Of a stretch of 64,000 bases of DNA, positions 41,877 to 51,924 are shown in pieces. Position 1 is the first letter of the stretch. Each line of letters starts with the position of its first letter. The notes under the pieces are model-generated. The model saw only the letters and a program-made list of their open reading frames with translations, was not told the origin of the DNA and made no database searches. A program made the position numbers and the translations under genes. Where the stretch lies: positions 62,001 through 126,000 of the forward strand of contig NZ_JAANIH010000006.1 of assembly GCF_014529705.1 (NCBI RefSeq), written 5' to 3'. Source of the stretch: Bradyrhizobium campsiandrae. GTDB lineage: Bacteria; Pseudomonadota; Alphaproteobacteria; Rhizobiales; Xanthobacteraceae.

Positions 41877-42239
41877 ATGCCGGGCCGTGAGATCGTGGAA
41901 GCGTTTGCGCAGCGTCTGGAGGCCGGGGACTTCGTCGAAGCGATCGAGCACTTCTATGCGCCCGACGCCGCGACTTACGAAAACAACGACGCCCCGGTTG
42001 TCGGCCGAGATAGACTGGCAGCCAAAGAGCGTGGCGTGCTGGCTGCGTTCCGAGAGGTCAAGGCCGTCCGCGTCGGGCCGAGCCTGATCGAAGGCGATCA
42101 CGTCGCCACACGCTGGAGCTTCAGCTTCACCAACGCCGAAGGCGTCACGCATACGCTGGATGAAATCGCCTGGCAGACCTGGCGCGGCGATCAGCTGATC
42201 GAAGAACGGTTCTATTACGACCCGAAGCAGCTGGGGTGA
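41877..42239 (+). CDS. SnoaL/NTF2-like protein (right copy)
   Basis: 120 residues, same predicted protein as 38551-38913. ATG start with GGAGAGG (41864-41870) six bases upstream. No differences in the coding product are visible, so this stretch is an example of an undamaged patch in both arms. Confidence 0.85.
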   Translation: MPGREIVEAFAQRLEAGDFVEAIEHFYAPDAATYENNDAPVVGRDRLAAKERGVLAAFREVKAVRVGPSLIEGDHVATRWSFSFTNAEGVTHTLDEIAWQTWRGDQLIEERFYYDPKQLG

Positions 42240-42311
42240 CCCCTCCCCGCCCCCTGCCCACAGGGAGGGAGGGAACGGAGAGAGCATTGTGTTGACCGAA
42301 TCCGCTAAGCC

Positions 42312-43292
42312 TCAAACCGCATCCGCCCGCAGCAGCGTGTCCACCGTGATGGTCCCGCGCGCGCGCGACACGCAGGCGCACATCTTGGCGTTGCTGCTCT
42401 TCTGGTGATCGCTGAAGAAGACGTCGCGATGATCGATCTCGCCGTCGAGGGCGACGACGTCGATGGCGCAGAGGCCGCATTCGCCGCGCTTGCAGTCGGA
42501 TATCACCTCGAAGCCGCTGGCGTTGAGGACGTCGAGCATCGAGCGCTCGCGCGGGATTTCGAGCTCGACATCGCTGTCCTTCAGGCGGACGCGAAATGCT
42601 TCGGTCGGCAGCGTGCCGCTGGAGCCGAAGGTCTCGTAGCGAAGATCGGCGAGCGGATGGCCGGCGCCGATCCAGGCGTGACGAGCGGCATCGAGCATCC
42701 GCATCGGGCCGCAGAACAGCGTCAGCGTGCCCTTCGGCAGTGAGGCGAACAGCGCGTCGAGGTCGAGCCGCTTGCCCTCGTCGCTGGCATGGACGAGCAG
42801 CCGATCGCCCAGCAGGCTTGCGAGGTCCTCGAGATAGGCGGCATCCGCGCGCGAGCGCACGGCATAATGCAGCGTGACATTTGCGCCGCGCCGCGCCAGT
42901 GCCTGCGCAGCGCCGAGGATCGGGGTGATGCCGATGCCGCCGGCGATCAGGCAGTAGTTTTCACGCTCCCAGTCGACGGCCACGAGCGAAGCCGGCCGGG
43001 TGATGTCGAGCCGTGCGCCCGGCGCCAGCTGCCACATGTAGCGCGAGCCGCCGCGAGAATCTTCGGCGCGGCGCACCGCGATCTTGAAACCGCGCGAAGA
43101 CGCCTCGCCGACCAGCGAATAGGACCGCGTTTCGGGCAGGCCGTCGATGGTGACGCTGACATTGATGTGGCTGCCGACCGGATAGGCTGTAACGTCGAAC
43201 TGATCCGGCCGGATCACGAATTCGCGGATGCCGGGCGTAGGAGCGCGGGTCGAGCCCAGCGTGGCGGGAATCCAGGTTTCGATGACGCGCAT
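42312..43292 (-). CDS. VanB-like reductase (right copy, intact)
   Basis: A 326-residue flavin/2Fe-2S reductase that would pass electrons from NAD(P)H to the Rieske oxygenase. RSYSL (56-60) binds FMN, AGGIGITPI (117-125) and CGPMRML (194-200) bind the nucleotide, and Cys267, Cys272, Cys275 and Cys305 form the plant-type ferredoxin cluster with the usual C-x4-C-x2-C-x29-C spacing. It follows the GntR gene by 10 bp in the same direction. A few N-terminal residues (LGSTRAPTPG here, LVSTRDLSPG in the left arm) remain uncertain. Confidence 0.92.
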   Translation of the reverse strand: MRVIETWIPATLGSTRAPTPGIREFVIRPDQFDVTAYPVGSHINVSVTIDGLPETRSYSLVGEASSRGFKIAVRRAEDSRGGSRYMWQLAPGARLDITRPASLVAVDWERENYCLIAGGIGITPILGAAQALARRGANVTLHYAVRSRADAAYLEDLASLLGDRLLVHASDEGKRLDLDALFASLPKGTLTLFCGPMRMLDAARHAWIGAGHPLADLRYETFGSSGTLPTEAFRVRLKDSDVELEIPRERSMLDVLNASGFEVISDCKRGECGLCAIDVVALDGEIDHRDVFFSDHQKSSNAKMCACVSRARGTITVDTLLRADAV

Positions 43293-43302
43293 GGCATTGC
43301 CC

Positions 43303-44058
43303 TCAATCGGTTGCGGTCTTGGTCAGCGCAAGCGCCGGCAGGAGATCGAGATGGGTGCGGTTGCGCAGCGCCAGCCGCAAATTGCGCACGGCAAGGCGCG
43401 CATGCTCGCGCATGATCGCCTCGGCGCGCGCGCCTTCGCGGTTCTCGATGGCGTCGATCACGACGCGGTGGTGCTCCTGACCGATGATCAGGATCTGCTG
43501 CGCCTCGGGCAATGCCGACTGCGCCATCACGAACCCGCTTGGGGATGCGAACGGCAGCGCCGAGGCGCGGTCGATCTGCCGGATCAAGGGCGGGCTGCGC
43601 GACAGCTCGGTGAGCAGCGCGTGGAAACGCGCATTCAGCGTGACGTAGGACGAGAACGCCTCGATCGAGATCGGCACCTGGCGCAGCAGCTCGTCGATCG
43701 CGGCGAGGCACTCCTTCAGCGGCTCGAGCTCGCGCGCGGAGACGCCGCGCTCGGCGGCAAAGCGCGCGGCAAGGCCTTCCAGCGTGCCGCGCAGCTCGAT
43801 GGAATCGGAGATGTCACGCTCCGAGAACGCCTTCACCATGAAGCCGCCGGAGGGAATGGCCTCGAGCAGCCCCTCCTCCTCCAGCCGCACCAGCGCCATC
43901 CGCACCGGCGTGCGCGAGGCACCCGTGGTTTCCACCGCCTGGAGCTCGGAGATGCGCTCGCCCGGCCGCAAGGAGCCCGCCAGGATCTGGTCGCGCAGCG
44001 CGAGCTGCGCCTTCACGGTCTGCGAGACGGAGCGGTCGACCTCGGGCACTGCTTTCAC
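43303..44058 (-). CDS. GntR/FCD-family regulator (right copy)
   Basis: 251 residues, one visible difference from 36731-37486 (Thr for Ile near the C-terminus). Winged helix and FCD domain intact. GTG start five bases after the oxygenase stop. Confidence 0.9.
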   Translation of the reverse strand: MKAVPEVDRSVSQTVKAQLALRDQILAGSLRPGERISELQAVETTGASRTPVRMALVRLEEEGLLEAIPSGGFMVKAFSERDISDSIELRGTLEGLAARFAAERGVSARELEPLKECLAAIDELLRQVPISIEAFSSYVTLNARFHALLTELSRSPPLIRQIDRASALPFASPSGFVMAQSALPEAQQILIIGQEHHRVVIDAIENREGARAEAIMREHARLAVRNLRLALRNRTHLDLLPALALTKTATD

Positions 44059-44063
44059 TTGCC

Positions 44064-45113
44064 CTACTCCGCGGCCTGCAGATGCAGCGGTCCGCTTTCC
44101 TTCGCCACCATGCGGTCGATCAGCTTGCGCATCCACATCGCGCCGGCGTCGATGTTGAGGTTGTAGAAGATGCGATCCGGGTTCTCGTCCATCGCGCGCT
44201 GCTGCGCTTCGAGGATCAGCTCGTCCTCGCGGAAGATACCGGAGACGCCCTCGCGAATCTCGGTGGTGATGCGCTGCTCGCCGATCTGATAGTTGCGGAC
44301 GAAGGCCCAGAAATAGTGGCAGGTCTTCTCGGTCTCCGGCGTGATGGTGTTGAGCACGAAGCCGTTGACGCCCTGCGAGCGGCCGCCTTCCGGCGCGCCG
44401 GTGCCTGTTGGCGCGACGCCGACATCGATGGCGATGGTGCACGGCGCCTCGAAGCGGATGATCTGCCAGCGATCGACGGGGCCGGGCTTGCCGAGTTGTT
44501 TCGCCCAGAACGGCGGCGGCTCGATGTTGCGCATCCAGCGCGTCACCGTCACCGTCTTCTCGCCATGGGTGACGTCGAACGGCGCTTCCGCCACCGCGTC
44601 GTTGCCGATCGAGGAGCCGTGCACGAAGGTCTCGTGGGTGAGGTCCATGAGATTGTCGAGCACGAGGCGGTAGTCGCAATTGACGCGAATGGTCTTGCCG
44701 TCGCCGGCCCAGGCCGGATCGTGATTCCAGTGCATGTCGGGGACGAGCGCGGGATCGGCCAGCGCGGGGTCGCCCATCCAGAGCCAGATGTAACGATGGC
44801 GCTCGACGACCGGATAGGCGCGGACGCAGGCCGACGGGTTGATGGTCTCCTGCGAGGGCATGAAGGTGCAGCGTCCCTGCGCATTGTACTTCAGGCCGTG
44901 ATAGCCGCAGACGACGGTGTCGCCTTCGAGCCGGCCCTTGGAGAGCGGCACCAGGCGGTGCCAGCAGGCATCCTCGAGCGCGGCCACCGAGCCATCGGCC
45001 TTGCGATACATCACGACGTGCTTGCCGCAGATCGTCCGCGGCAGCAGCGCCGGCTTCACCTCGGCATCCCAGGCGGCGGCGTACCAGGCATTCATGGGGA
45101 AGGGTTTGGTCAC
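44064..45113 (-). CDS. VanA-like Rieske oxygenase (right copy, intact cluster)
   Basis: 349 residues with the complete Rieske motif: Cys50-Trp-His52 and CGYHGLKY giving Cys69 and His72. The iron site residues Asp157, His160 and His165 are present. This copy should be used for family assignment. The left copy differs in a patch at residues 72-116 (His72Pro and several Tyr to Ser), all of which look like errors there. Upstream TGTATACA sites are intact. Confidence 0.93.
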   Translation of the reverse strand: MTKPFPMNAWYAAAWDAEVKPALLPRTICGKHVVMYRKADGSVAALEDACWHRLVPLSKGRLEGDTVVCGYHGLKYNAQGRCTFMPSQETINPSACVRAYPVVERHRYIWLWMGDPALADPALVPDMHWNHDPAWAGDGKTIRVNCDYRLVLDNLMDLTHETFVHGSSIGNDAVAEAPFDVTHGEKTVTVTRWMRNIEPPPFWAKQLGKPGPVDRWQIIRFEAPCTIAIDVGVAPTGTGAPEGGRSQGVNGFVLNTITPETEKTCHYFWAFVRNYQIGEQRITTEIREGVSGIFREDELILEAQQRAMDENPDRIFYNLNIDAGAMWMRKLIDRMVAKESGPLHLQAAE

Positions 45114-45144
45114 CGGCGATCTCCCAGACATGTTGTATTCGTTA

Positions 45145-45226
45145 TGTATACAATAGCGGGGACACACAGATCGTTCAAGGCCGAAATTGGCTTAACTAAA
45201 TACCTTCAATCGAATTATTGTATACA
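45145..45226. promoter_or_regulatory. Two TGTATACA palindromes (right copy)
   Basis: 45145-45152 and 45219-45226, the mirror of 35563-35644, with the same 74-bp centre-to-centre spacing, upstream of the right-arm oxygenase. Confidence 0.6.
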
Positions 45227-45317
45227 CATCAGGTCAAGGATCACGCCGCGAACGTGTCTACCCCCCCTGGGGCGGGGGCCCTCCAGGGGGGAGTTAAGAG
45301 AGCGGTGGCGTCGGCCC

Positions 45318-46963
45318 TTACGCCCCGAACACCTTCTTCAGCCCCGCCTGGGCTTCGTCCTGAATCCGCTTCAGATGCTCGGTGCTGCGGAAGCTCTCCG
45401 CGTAGATCTTGTACACGTCCTCGGTGCCGGACGGCCGCGCGGCGAACCAGCCGAAATCGGTCTCGACCTTGATGCCGCCGAACGGCTGGCCGTTGCCCGG
45501 CGCCTTGCTCAGCGTCGCGCGAACCGGATCGCCGGCGAGGTCTTTCAGGCCGAGTTGCTCGGGCGTGACGGATTTCAAGATGTTCTTCTGCGGCCCGGTC
45601 GCGGCGACATCGATGCGCGCGTAATGCGGCACGCCGAGCTCGGCGGTGAGATCACCAAAGAGCTGGCTCGGATCGCGGCCGGTCCTGGCCATGATCTCGG
45701 CGGCGAGCAGGCCGAGGATGATGCCGTCCTTGTCGGTGGTCCACACCGTGCCATCGCGGCGCAGGAACGAGGCGCCCGCACTCTCCTCGCCGCCGAAGCC
45801 GAAGCTGCCGCTCACCAGACCATCCACGAACCATTTGAAGCCGACCGGGGTCTCCACCAGCTTGCGGCCGAGCTTCTTGGCGACGCGGTCGATGATCGAG
45901 CTCGACACCACGGTCTTGCCGATGGCGGCATCCTTGCCCCAGTTCGGCCGGTGCGCGAACAGGTACGAAATCGCGGTCGCCAGATAATGGTTCGGATTCA
46001 TCAATCCGCCGGTGCGCGTGACGATGCCGTGGCGATCGGCGTCGGTGTCGTTGGCGAAGGCGACGTCGAATCGGTCGCGCATCGCGATCAGGCTCGCCAT
46101 CGCATAAGGCGAGGAGCGGTCCAGGCGGATGTTGTTGTCCCAATCCACCGTCAGGCAGCGGAAGGTCGGTGCGATTGCCGCGTTCCCGACGGTGGCTTTG
46201 AGGCCGTAGCGCGCGATGATCGGGTGCCAGTAGTGCGCGGCGGCGGCGCCGAGCGGAGCGATGTCGATAGTGATGCCGGCGGATTTGACCAGATCGAGGT
46301 AGACGACATGGCCGAGATCGGCGGCGTAAGGGGCGAGGTAGGCGTAGGCGTGGACGTTGGCCGATTTCTTCGCCTTGGCGTAGTCGATGCGCTTCACGCC
46401 TTTGAGTGCCTCGGCGAGATAGGCGTTTGCGCGCTTCTCGATGACGGAGGTCGCGTCCGTATCGGCCGGGCCGCCATGCGGCGGATTTATTTGTAGCCGC
46501 CGTCCTCCGGGGGATTGTGCGAGGGCGTGACGACGACGCCGTCCGCAAGGCCGCTACCGCGGCCCTTGTTGTAGGTCAGGATCGCATGCGAGATCACCGG
46601 CGTCGGCGTGTAGCCGCCGTCCTTGTCGATCATGACCTCGACGCCGTTCGCCGCGAACACCTCCACGGCACTGGCAAGCGCCGGCTCGGCCAGCGCGTGG
46701 GTGTCGATGCCGATGAAGAGCGGACCGGTCAGACCCTTCTCTGTCCGATAGTCGCAGATGGCCTGCGTGGTCGCGAGGATGTGGCCCTCGTTGAAGCTGT
46801 TCTTGAGCGAGGTGCCGCGATGGCCCGACGTTCCGAACGCCACCCGCTGCGCCGGGTCCGATGCGTCGGGCTTGCCCGCGAAATAGGCCGTCACCAGCCT
46901 TGGACCATTGCCAAGCGCCCTCGCCGCACCCGGCTTACCCGCCGCGGGATCGACTTCTGCCAC
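45318..46963 (-). pseudogene. pgm: Phosphoglucomutase, right copy with frameshift
   Basis: The same gene as 33825-35471, broken at about 46488 by loss of one base (left AAATACAATCC, here AAATAAATCC), which truncates after the phosphoserine loop GGYK. Downstream, residues around the metal-loop approach are altered: IDIAPLGAAAAHYW for [14 protein letters not shown] and DWDNNIRLDRSS for [12 protein letters not shown]. The left copy is the sound one. Confidence 0.9.
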
Positions 46964-47015
46964 TTCACCTCTCCGTGCCTTCAGACGCCACACCATATCA
47001 TCGGCCGGCACATCG

Positions 47016-47041
47016 CCAAACCGTTTGGCCAAACCGTTTGG
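47016..47041. promoter_or_regulatory. Paired 13-bp palindromes upstream of pgm (right copy)
   Basis: CCAAACCGTTTGG twice in a row (47016-47028, 47029-47041), the exact complement of the left-arm pair. Confidence 0.6.
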
Positions 47042-47258
47042 CCAAGCCGCTTGCCGGGCGGCGCGATGCCAGTTCTGGCCCGCGATCAACCGACAACGCC
47101 GATCCGGCACCGGACGATCCATGGCGATGACGCATAGCGTTCCCTCGTACTTTGGTCCTGGATTTCGCTTGATACAGGACAAAGACGCTGCCGCGCCGCG
47201 TGGGGCACGCTCCGCTTGATCAAGGAAAGCCGGGATTTGCCGGTGGAGTGGACCCAAC

Positions 47259-47645
47259 ATGACTGGACGTTCGATCTTCGCGCTCATGCTGGCCCTGGCC
47301 GCGTCGTCCTTGGCCACGCCGCCAGCCTCCGCCGCAGATGGCGATCCGGCCGCCGGCAAGGCCCTCTTCGAGCGAACCTGCGAGAACTGCCACGCCGTGG
47401 TGATCGGCGTGAACAAGGTCGGCCCGAGCCTGTGGAATGTCCTCGACCGCAAGCCCGCCGCCGTTCCCGACTTTGCCTATTCCGAAGCAATGAAGGCCAA
47501 CAAGCAGCCTTGGACGGTGGCCGCGCTGGATGCCTACCTCGCCGACCCCCGCGGCGACGTCCACGGCGTCAAGATGTTCTTCAAGGGGCTGCCGAATCCC
47601 GCAGACCGGGCCAACGTCATCGCCTATCTTGAGAGGCTGAAATGA
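47259..47645 (+). CDS. Class I cytochrome c (right copy)
   Basis: 128 residues, the same protein as 33143-33529: signal peptide, CENCH haem site and GVKMFF Met ligand. No coding difference is visible. Confidence 0.93.
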   Translation: MTGRSIFALMLALAASSLATPPASAADGDPAAGKALFERTCENCHAVVIGVNKVGPSLWNVLDRKPAAVPDFAYSEAMKANKQPWTVAALDAYLADPRGDVHGVKMFFKGLPNPADRANVIAYLERLK

Positions 47646-47732
47646 ACGGCTGAGACTCGCCCGAATGACGCCCGTTCGCCGGGGGCATGCGGTTCTGTTA
47701 TGATCCGCGCGACCACGGAGAATCATCCAACC

Positions 47733-48299
47733 ATGGACTTGGCGCGCTGGCGTCTGCCCGTGCTCATCCTGCTCGCCGTCGCGGCGACGACGATTCGCGC
47801 CAATGCGACCCGGTTCTACACCGAGGATCTGCGCATCCCGATGGCGGAGGCCGGACCGCAGGGGCTGGAGGCGTTTCTGGTCCGCCCGGCCGGAACCAAG
47901 CGCTATCCGCTCGCGCTGCTCAGCCACGGCTCGCCGCGCAGCTTCGATGAGCGCGCGAAGATGTCGGCGCATAAATATTACGGCATTGCGCTGGAATATG
48001 CCCGGCGCGGATGCGGCGCGGCTACGGCACCTCTCCCGGCGGGCGCGCCGACAGCGTCGGCGGCTGCGCCAGCGCGGCCGACCTGCCGGCCACGGCCGTT
48101 GCGGTTGCCGACCTGCGCGCAGCGATCCAACGGCGGCTACGGCTGGCGTTCGGGGCGCGCGACAACCGACGATGCCCGGCGCGACTCGCTCGCGGCTTGC
48201 ATGAAATGGTCGCCGACATGTACGCCCTACGCGGTTGACGACCAGCTCGTCAGCGGCGCCCAGAAGGCAGCCGCGGACCAGGTTTCGCGCGCACGATAG
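47733..48299 (+). pseudogene. Decayed alpha/beta-hydrolase (right copy)
   Basis: Same frame breaks as 32489-33055, so they are real features of the underlying sequence. This arm retains the better strand motif LLSHGSPRSFDERAKMSAHK. After ARRG the frame jumps to MRRGYGTSPGGRADSVGG and then loses homology before the nucleophile elbow. Confidence 0.65.
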
Positions 48300-48463
48300 A
48301 CGCGGCGCTCAACCGCAGTGACGACGGCACGTCGCTTCCGCTCACGGCTTAGCCCTTGACGAGCCGGTCATCGCCGATGGAAAATTACGGATACTCCCCT
48401 TTTTGGGAGCAAGTGCCGCAATTGGACCAACAGTCTTTTTCTGCGTAACCTCGAATAGAGACC

Positions 48464-48565
48464 ATGCACAATAGTTTGAGAGTTCTGTTTGCGATCTCCG
48501 CGCCGGCCGCCGTGGCCACGTCGACCTCCATCGCCATCCGGCGCGTCGTCGGGTTCAACGGTTGA
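48464..48565 (+). CDS. 33-residue membrane peptide (right copy)
   Basis: Same start, stop and length as 32223-32324, but the helix reads FAISAPAAVATSTSIAIRRV, with Ser, Pro, Ser and Arg replacing Phe, Thr, Phe and Leu. These are all single-base changes and unlikely in a membrane helix. Confidence 0.4.
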   Translation: MHNSLRVLFAISAPAAVATSTSIAIRRVVGFNG

Positions 48566-48599
48566 ATCAACGCTGCCGGTCAGCGACTGACCGGTAGCT

Positions 48600-49415
48600 C
48601 TAGAGACGTTCGCTGAGCGCGAGCTTGTAGCCGACGCCAGTGACGGTGGCGATGACGGGCGTGCCGCTGCCGACCAGCTTGCGGCGCAGCCGCGCCACCA
48701 GTGCATCGACGGTGCGGATGTCGACCTCGGCCTGGCGGTTGCTGACGACCTCGATCAGATAATCGCGGCTGAGCGGCCGCCCGTCCGCACCGACGAGAGC
48801 GGCGAGCAGGTCGAACTCGGCGCGCGTCAGCGCCACCGGCTTGCCGTCACCGCCGAGCAGCTCGCGCCGCGTCAGGTCGATAATCCAGTCGCCGAAGGCG
48901 ATCGAATTGTGGTTGCGCGCGGCCTTGCGATCGATCGAGCGCCGCCGCAGCACGCTGCGCGCGCGCGCCAACAGATCGCGCAGATTGATCGGCTTGGTGA
49001 CGTAATGGTCGCCGGCAATCTCGAGACCCAGGATGCGATCGACGTCGGTGTCGCGGCGGGTCACGAAGATGATGCCCGCATTGCTCGTCGCCTGGATCTC
49101 CTTGGCGAGCTCGAAGCCGTCGCCGTCCGGCAATTGCACATCGAGAAAGACGAGATCGGTGCGCGCCCGCAGCGCCTGGCGGCATTCCGCACAGGTGCCG
49201 GCGCCGACCACGTCGAAATTGTTCTCGCTGAAGTAACCGACCAGCATCGTTCGCGTCACGGGATCGTCTTCGACGACGATCAACCGCTCGCGCCCGACGG
49301 GCCGCAATTCCCGAAGCGCGGATTCAGCCACGATGTTGGATGTCCTGTGCGCCTGTGCCCCGGCTTGAAAGTTCAAGTCGTCGCGTGATGCGCTGTCCTG
49401 TGAACGAACATTCAC
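48600..49415 (-). CDS. OmpR-type response regulator (right copy)
   Basis: 271 residues, same predicted protein as 31373-32188, with Asp92, Thr119 and Lys141 in the receiver domain and the winged helix intact. Confidence 0.9.
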   Translation of the reverse strand: MNVRSQDSASRDDLNFQAGAQAHRTSNIVAESALRELRPVGRERLIVVEDDPVTRTMLVGYFSENNFDVVGAGTCAECRQALRARTDLVFLDVQLPDGDGFELAKEIQATSNAGIIFVTRRDTDVDRILGLEIAGDHYVTKPINLRDLLARARSVLRRRSIDRKAARNHNSIAFGDWIIDLTRRELLGGDGKPVALTRAEFDLLAALVGADGRPLSRDYLIEVVSNRQAEVDIRTVDALVARLRRKLVGSGTPVIATVTGVGYKLALSERL

Positions 49416-49705
49416 GACTTATTCTAGTCCCCGAAATCGCCCACTGGAATACTAGGCGTGTTGTCCCGCCCAAACAATATAAGTCACGGTATTGAAGTAT
49501 TAACTATGAATTGCCCCACACTTCTCATTCCGCGCACGCTTCCTGCTGAAACGGCGAGAGGTGCGCCGGCTCACCACAACCCCGTCCGAATTCGGATTCA
49601 ACCGCTGGTTAACGTAAAGAAAGGCTTCCGCTTCGGTTTGGCCGGCCGCGCCTCTATGGTTTCGCATCGCAAGCGCGACAGAACGCAAGATCCAGGAGCG
49701 GCGTG

Positions 49706-50863
49706 ATGCAGGGGCAGGCCCGGTTGGCTGCCGGCCGGACCGATACAGGCGCAACGCCGTTCGGTCGTTCGCACAGCCTCGACTTCCTGCGCGGTCTCCC
49801 CATCATCGGCGTGATGGCGATTCGCGTTTCACAGTCTTTTCCCTCACCCATCGCCTCCGTCGATTACGCCTTTCTGTGGGGCTGGGCCGGCGTCAACGTA
49901 TTCTACTTCGTCAGCGCGATGACGATGTGCCTGATGTGGCCGCAGCGCAGCGAGGCCAAGCCGCCGCGCAAATTCTCCATCCGCCGCTTCCTGCGCATCG
50001 CGCCGCTGTTCTGGCTTGCGATCCCCCTCTACCTGGTCGTCAACGGCACGGGACCGTGCCCCAATGCGCCTGATGTCGTCGGGCCGCACCAGGTCCGCCG
50101 GACCGCGACGTTCCTGCACGGCTCCTGGCCCGACAGCATCAACAGCGTGGTGCCCGGCGACTGGTCGATCGCCGACGAGATGATGTTCTATCTCGTCTTC
50201 CCGCTCGTGATCACCGCATTCGGATCGCGCCGGCATCTCTATCTGGCGCTGGCAATCGTGCTGCATCTGGCCAATGTCTGCCTGTTCAAGCCGTGGGCCT
50301 TCGCGCTGTTCTCGGCCTATTACGGGCCCGGGCACGAGGCCTTTGTCTGGAACGCCCTGCACATGAGCTTCCTGAACCAGCTGCCGGTGTTCCTCGTCGG
50401 CTGCGCACTGTTCTTCGCGCTGCGCGACGGCTTTGCGAAGTTGGATGCCGCGATCCTGGCCTGCTTCTTCGCCCTGTCGTTCGTGGCCAACCGCGCGACC
50501 GGGTCACACGAGTTCAACTACCTCGTGATCAATCTCGTGCTCGGCGCATTCGTGTTCTGGTGCATCCGTCTTGCGCTCCGCTTGCAGCCGATCGAGGCGC
50601 TCGGCCGCAATTCCTATTCGATGTATCTGTCGCATTGCGCGTTGATGTACGGTCTGCGTCCCGTATGCCCGTTCGCCGATGGGCTGGCCTCGCTGCTGCT
50701 CGCCTATGTCGTCACCGCCGCGCTGAGCTACCTGGTCGCGCGCGCCACCTGGCATCTGGTCGAACGGCACGCCCAAGATCTGGCGCATCGCCTGACATCG
50801 TCCGGATCGGTGCGCCCGACCGTCCAACCGACGGTGGCCGCAACCGCGACAGGCCTGCGCTGA
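49706..50863 (+). CDS. Family-3 acyltransferase (right copy, damaged)
   Basis: Same length and frame as 29925-31082. The conserved block reads LDFLRGLPIIGVMAIRVSQ: the His that marks the family's active site is Arg and an Ala is Pro. Further Thr-to-Pro and Tyr-to-Ser changes follow over the next 60 residues, and SHCALMYGLRPVCPF replaces SHFAVIYGLRHVWPF. Most are A-to-C-type changes on the plus strand. Take the left copy as reference. Confidence 0.85.
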   Translation: MQGQARLAAGRTDTGATPFGRSHSLDFLRGLPIIGVMAIRVSQSFPSPIASVDYAFLWGWAGVNVFYFVSAMTMCLMWPQRSEAKPPRKFSIRRFLRIAPLFWLAIPLYLVVNGTGPCPNAPDVVGPHQVRRTATFLHGSWPDSINSVVPGDWSIADEMMFYLVFPLVITAFGSRRHLYLALAIVLHLANVCLFKPWAFALFSAYYGPGHEAFVWNALHMSFLNQLPVFLVGCALFFALRDGFAKLDAAILACFFALSFVANRATGSHEFNYLVINLVLGAFVFWCIRLALRLQPIEALGRNSYSMYLSHCALMYGLRPVCPFADGLASLLLAYVVTAALSYLVARATWHLVERHAQDLAHRLTSSGSVRPTVQPTVAATATGLR

Positions 50864-50900
50864 GGGTTCACGCGAATCGAGTTCTGAAAATCATGCTTCC

Positions 50901-51785
50901 TCAGGTCTTTCCCTCCTCGCTCCGGAACGTCCTCTGCTCCTCTGCACCGGGCGCAATGTGCATCAAGCCCGGCTTGTCGCTGAACTCGCCCGCAAAGCCC
51001 GCCGGACTGGCATAGCCGCGCCAGGGCTCGATGCAGAGGAACGGCGCGCCTGAGGGTTTCGACCAGACCCCGAGCTCACGAAAGCCACGCCATGACATCT
51101 CGAGCCAAGGCCCGGCGTCATTCCTGGCGGCATAGCGAACCGCACGGCTGTTGACGGGATCGAGGATGACGGCGTCGTTGCTGAACAGCGATTCCGACAA
51201 CGGAAGTAATTTGCCTCGAACGGGGCTCGGATCCGTTTCCGCAAGCAGCAATCCGCCCTCGACCCGGCGAATCGGAGACGGCTCCTCGTTCGTGAACGTC
51301 AGCGCGTAGCTCTCCTTCGGCACGCCAGCCTGAAGCGGCCAGTTGAAAGCGGGATGACCGCCCAGCGACACCGGCAATGTCTCGCCCCCGGTATTGACGA
51401 CCGCGAGCGAAAGATCGAGACCGGCATCGTCGATCGCATAGGTGGCTGTGAGACGGAATGCGAACGGATAAAGCGTGCGTGTTGCTTCGCTGTCCTCCAG
51501 CACCAGGCTGCAGCTGCTTTCGCTGCGCGCCACCCACGCAAAGCGGCTGTCGCGCGCAAAGCCGTGCTGCGTCACCCGGTAGATCTTGCCGCGGTGCCTG
51601 AACTCGTCATTGGCGAGGCGTCCGACAATCGGAAACAGGAGCGGCGCGTGGCGCGGCCAGGCCGGCCCGGCCTGCCAGATGAATTCGGTGCCGCCGCGAT
51701 CCCTCAGCGAACACATCTCAGCGCCGTGCGCCTTGATGGTGGCGGTGAGCCCGTCACTGCGAATCGTGTGCGTGTCGTCGGTCAT
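50901..51785 (-). CDS. Aldose 1-epimerase family protein (right copy)
   Basis: 294 residues, matching 29003-29887 except near the C-terminus (ARPAGFAGVF in the left arm is ASPAGFAGEF here) and the last ten residues. Catalytic-type His residues are intact. Confidence 0.85.
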   Translation of the reverse strand: MTDDTHTIRSDGLTATIKAHGAEMCSLRDRGGTEFIWQAGPAWPRHAPLLFPIVGRLANDEFRHRGKIYRVTQHGFARDSRFAWVARSESSCSLVLEDSEATRTLYPFAFRLTATYAIDDAGLDLSLAVVNTGGETLPVSLGGHPAFNWPLQAGVPKESYALTFTNEEPSPIRRVEGGLLLAETDPSPVRGKLLPLSESLFSNDAVILDPVNSRAVRYAARNDAGPWLEMSWRGFRELGVWSKPSGAPFLCIEPWRGYASPAGFAGEFSDKPGLMHIAPGAEEQRTFRSEEGKT

Positions 51786-51924
51786 GACAGTCTCCATAGC
51801 GGCAACACGGCTCACGGCCCGAAGGCTGTGGCCTCATCGGCGGGAGCATACCGCAACGGAAACCATTTCGCCCGCCTCGTGACGAGGGGCGAAACATCGC
51901 CGGGTTCAGCGGCGCATTGCCGCG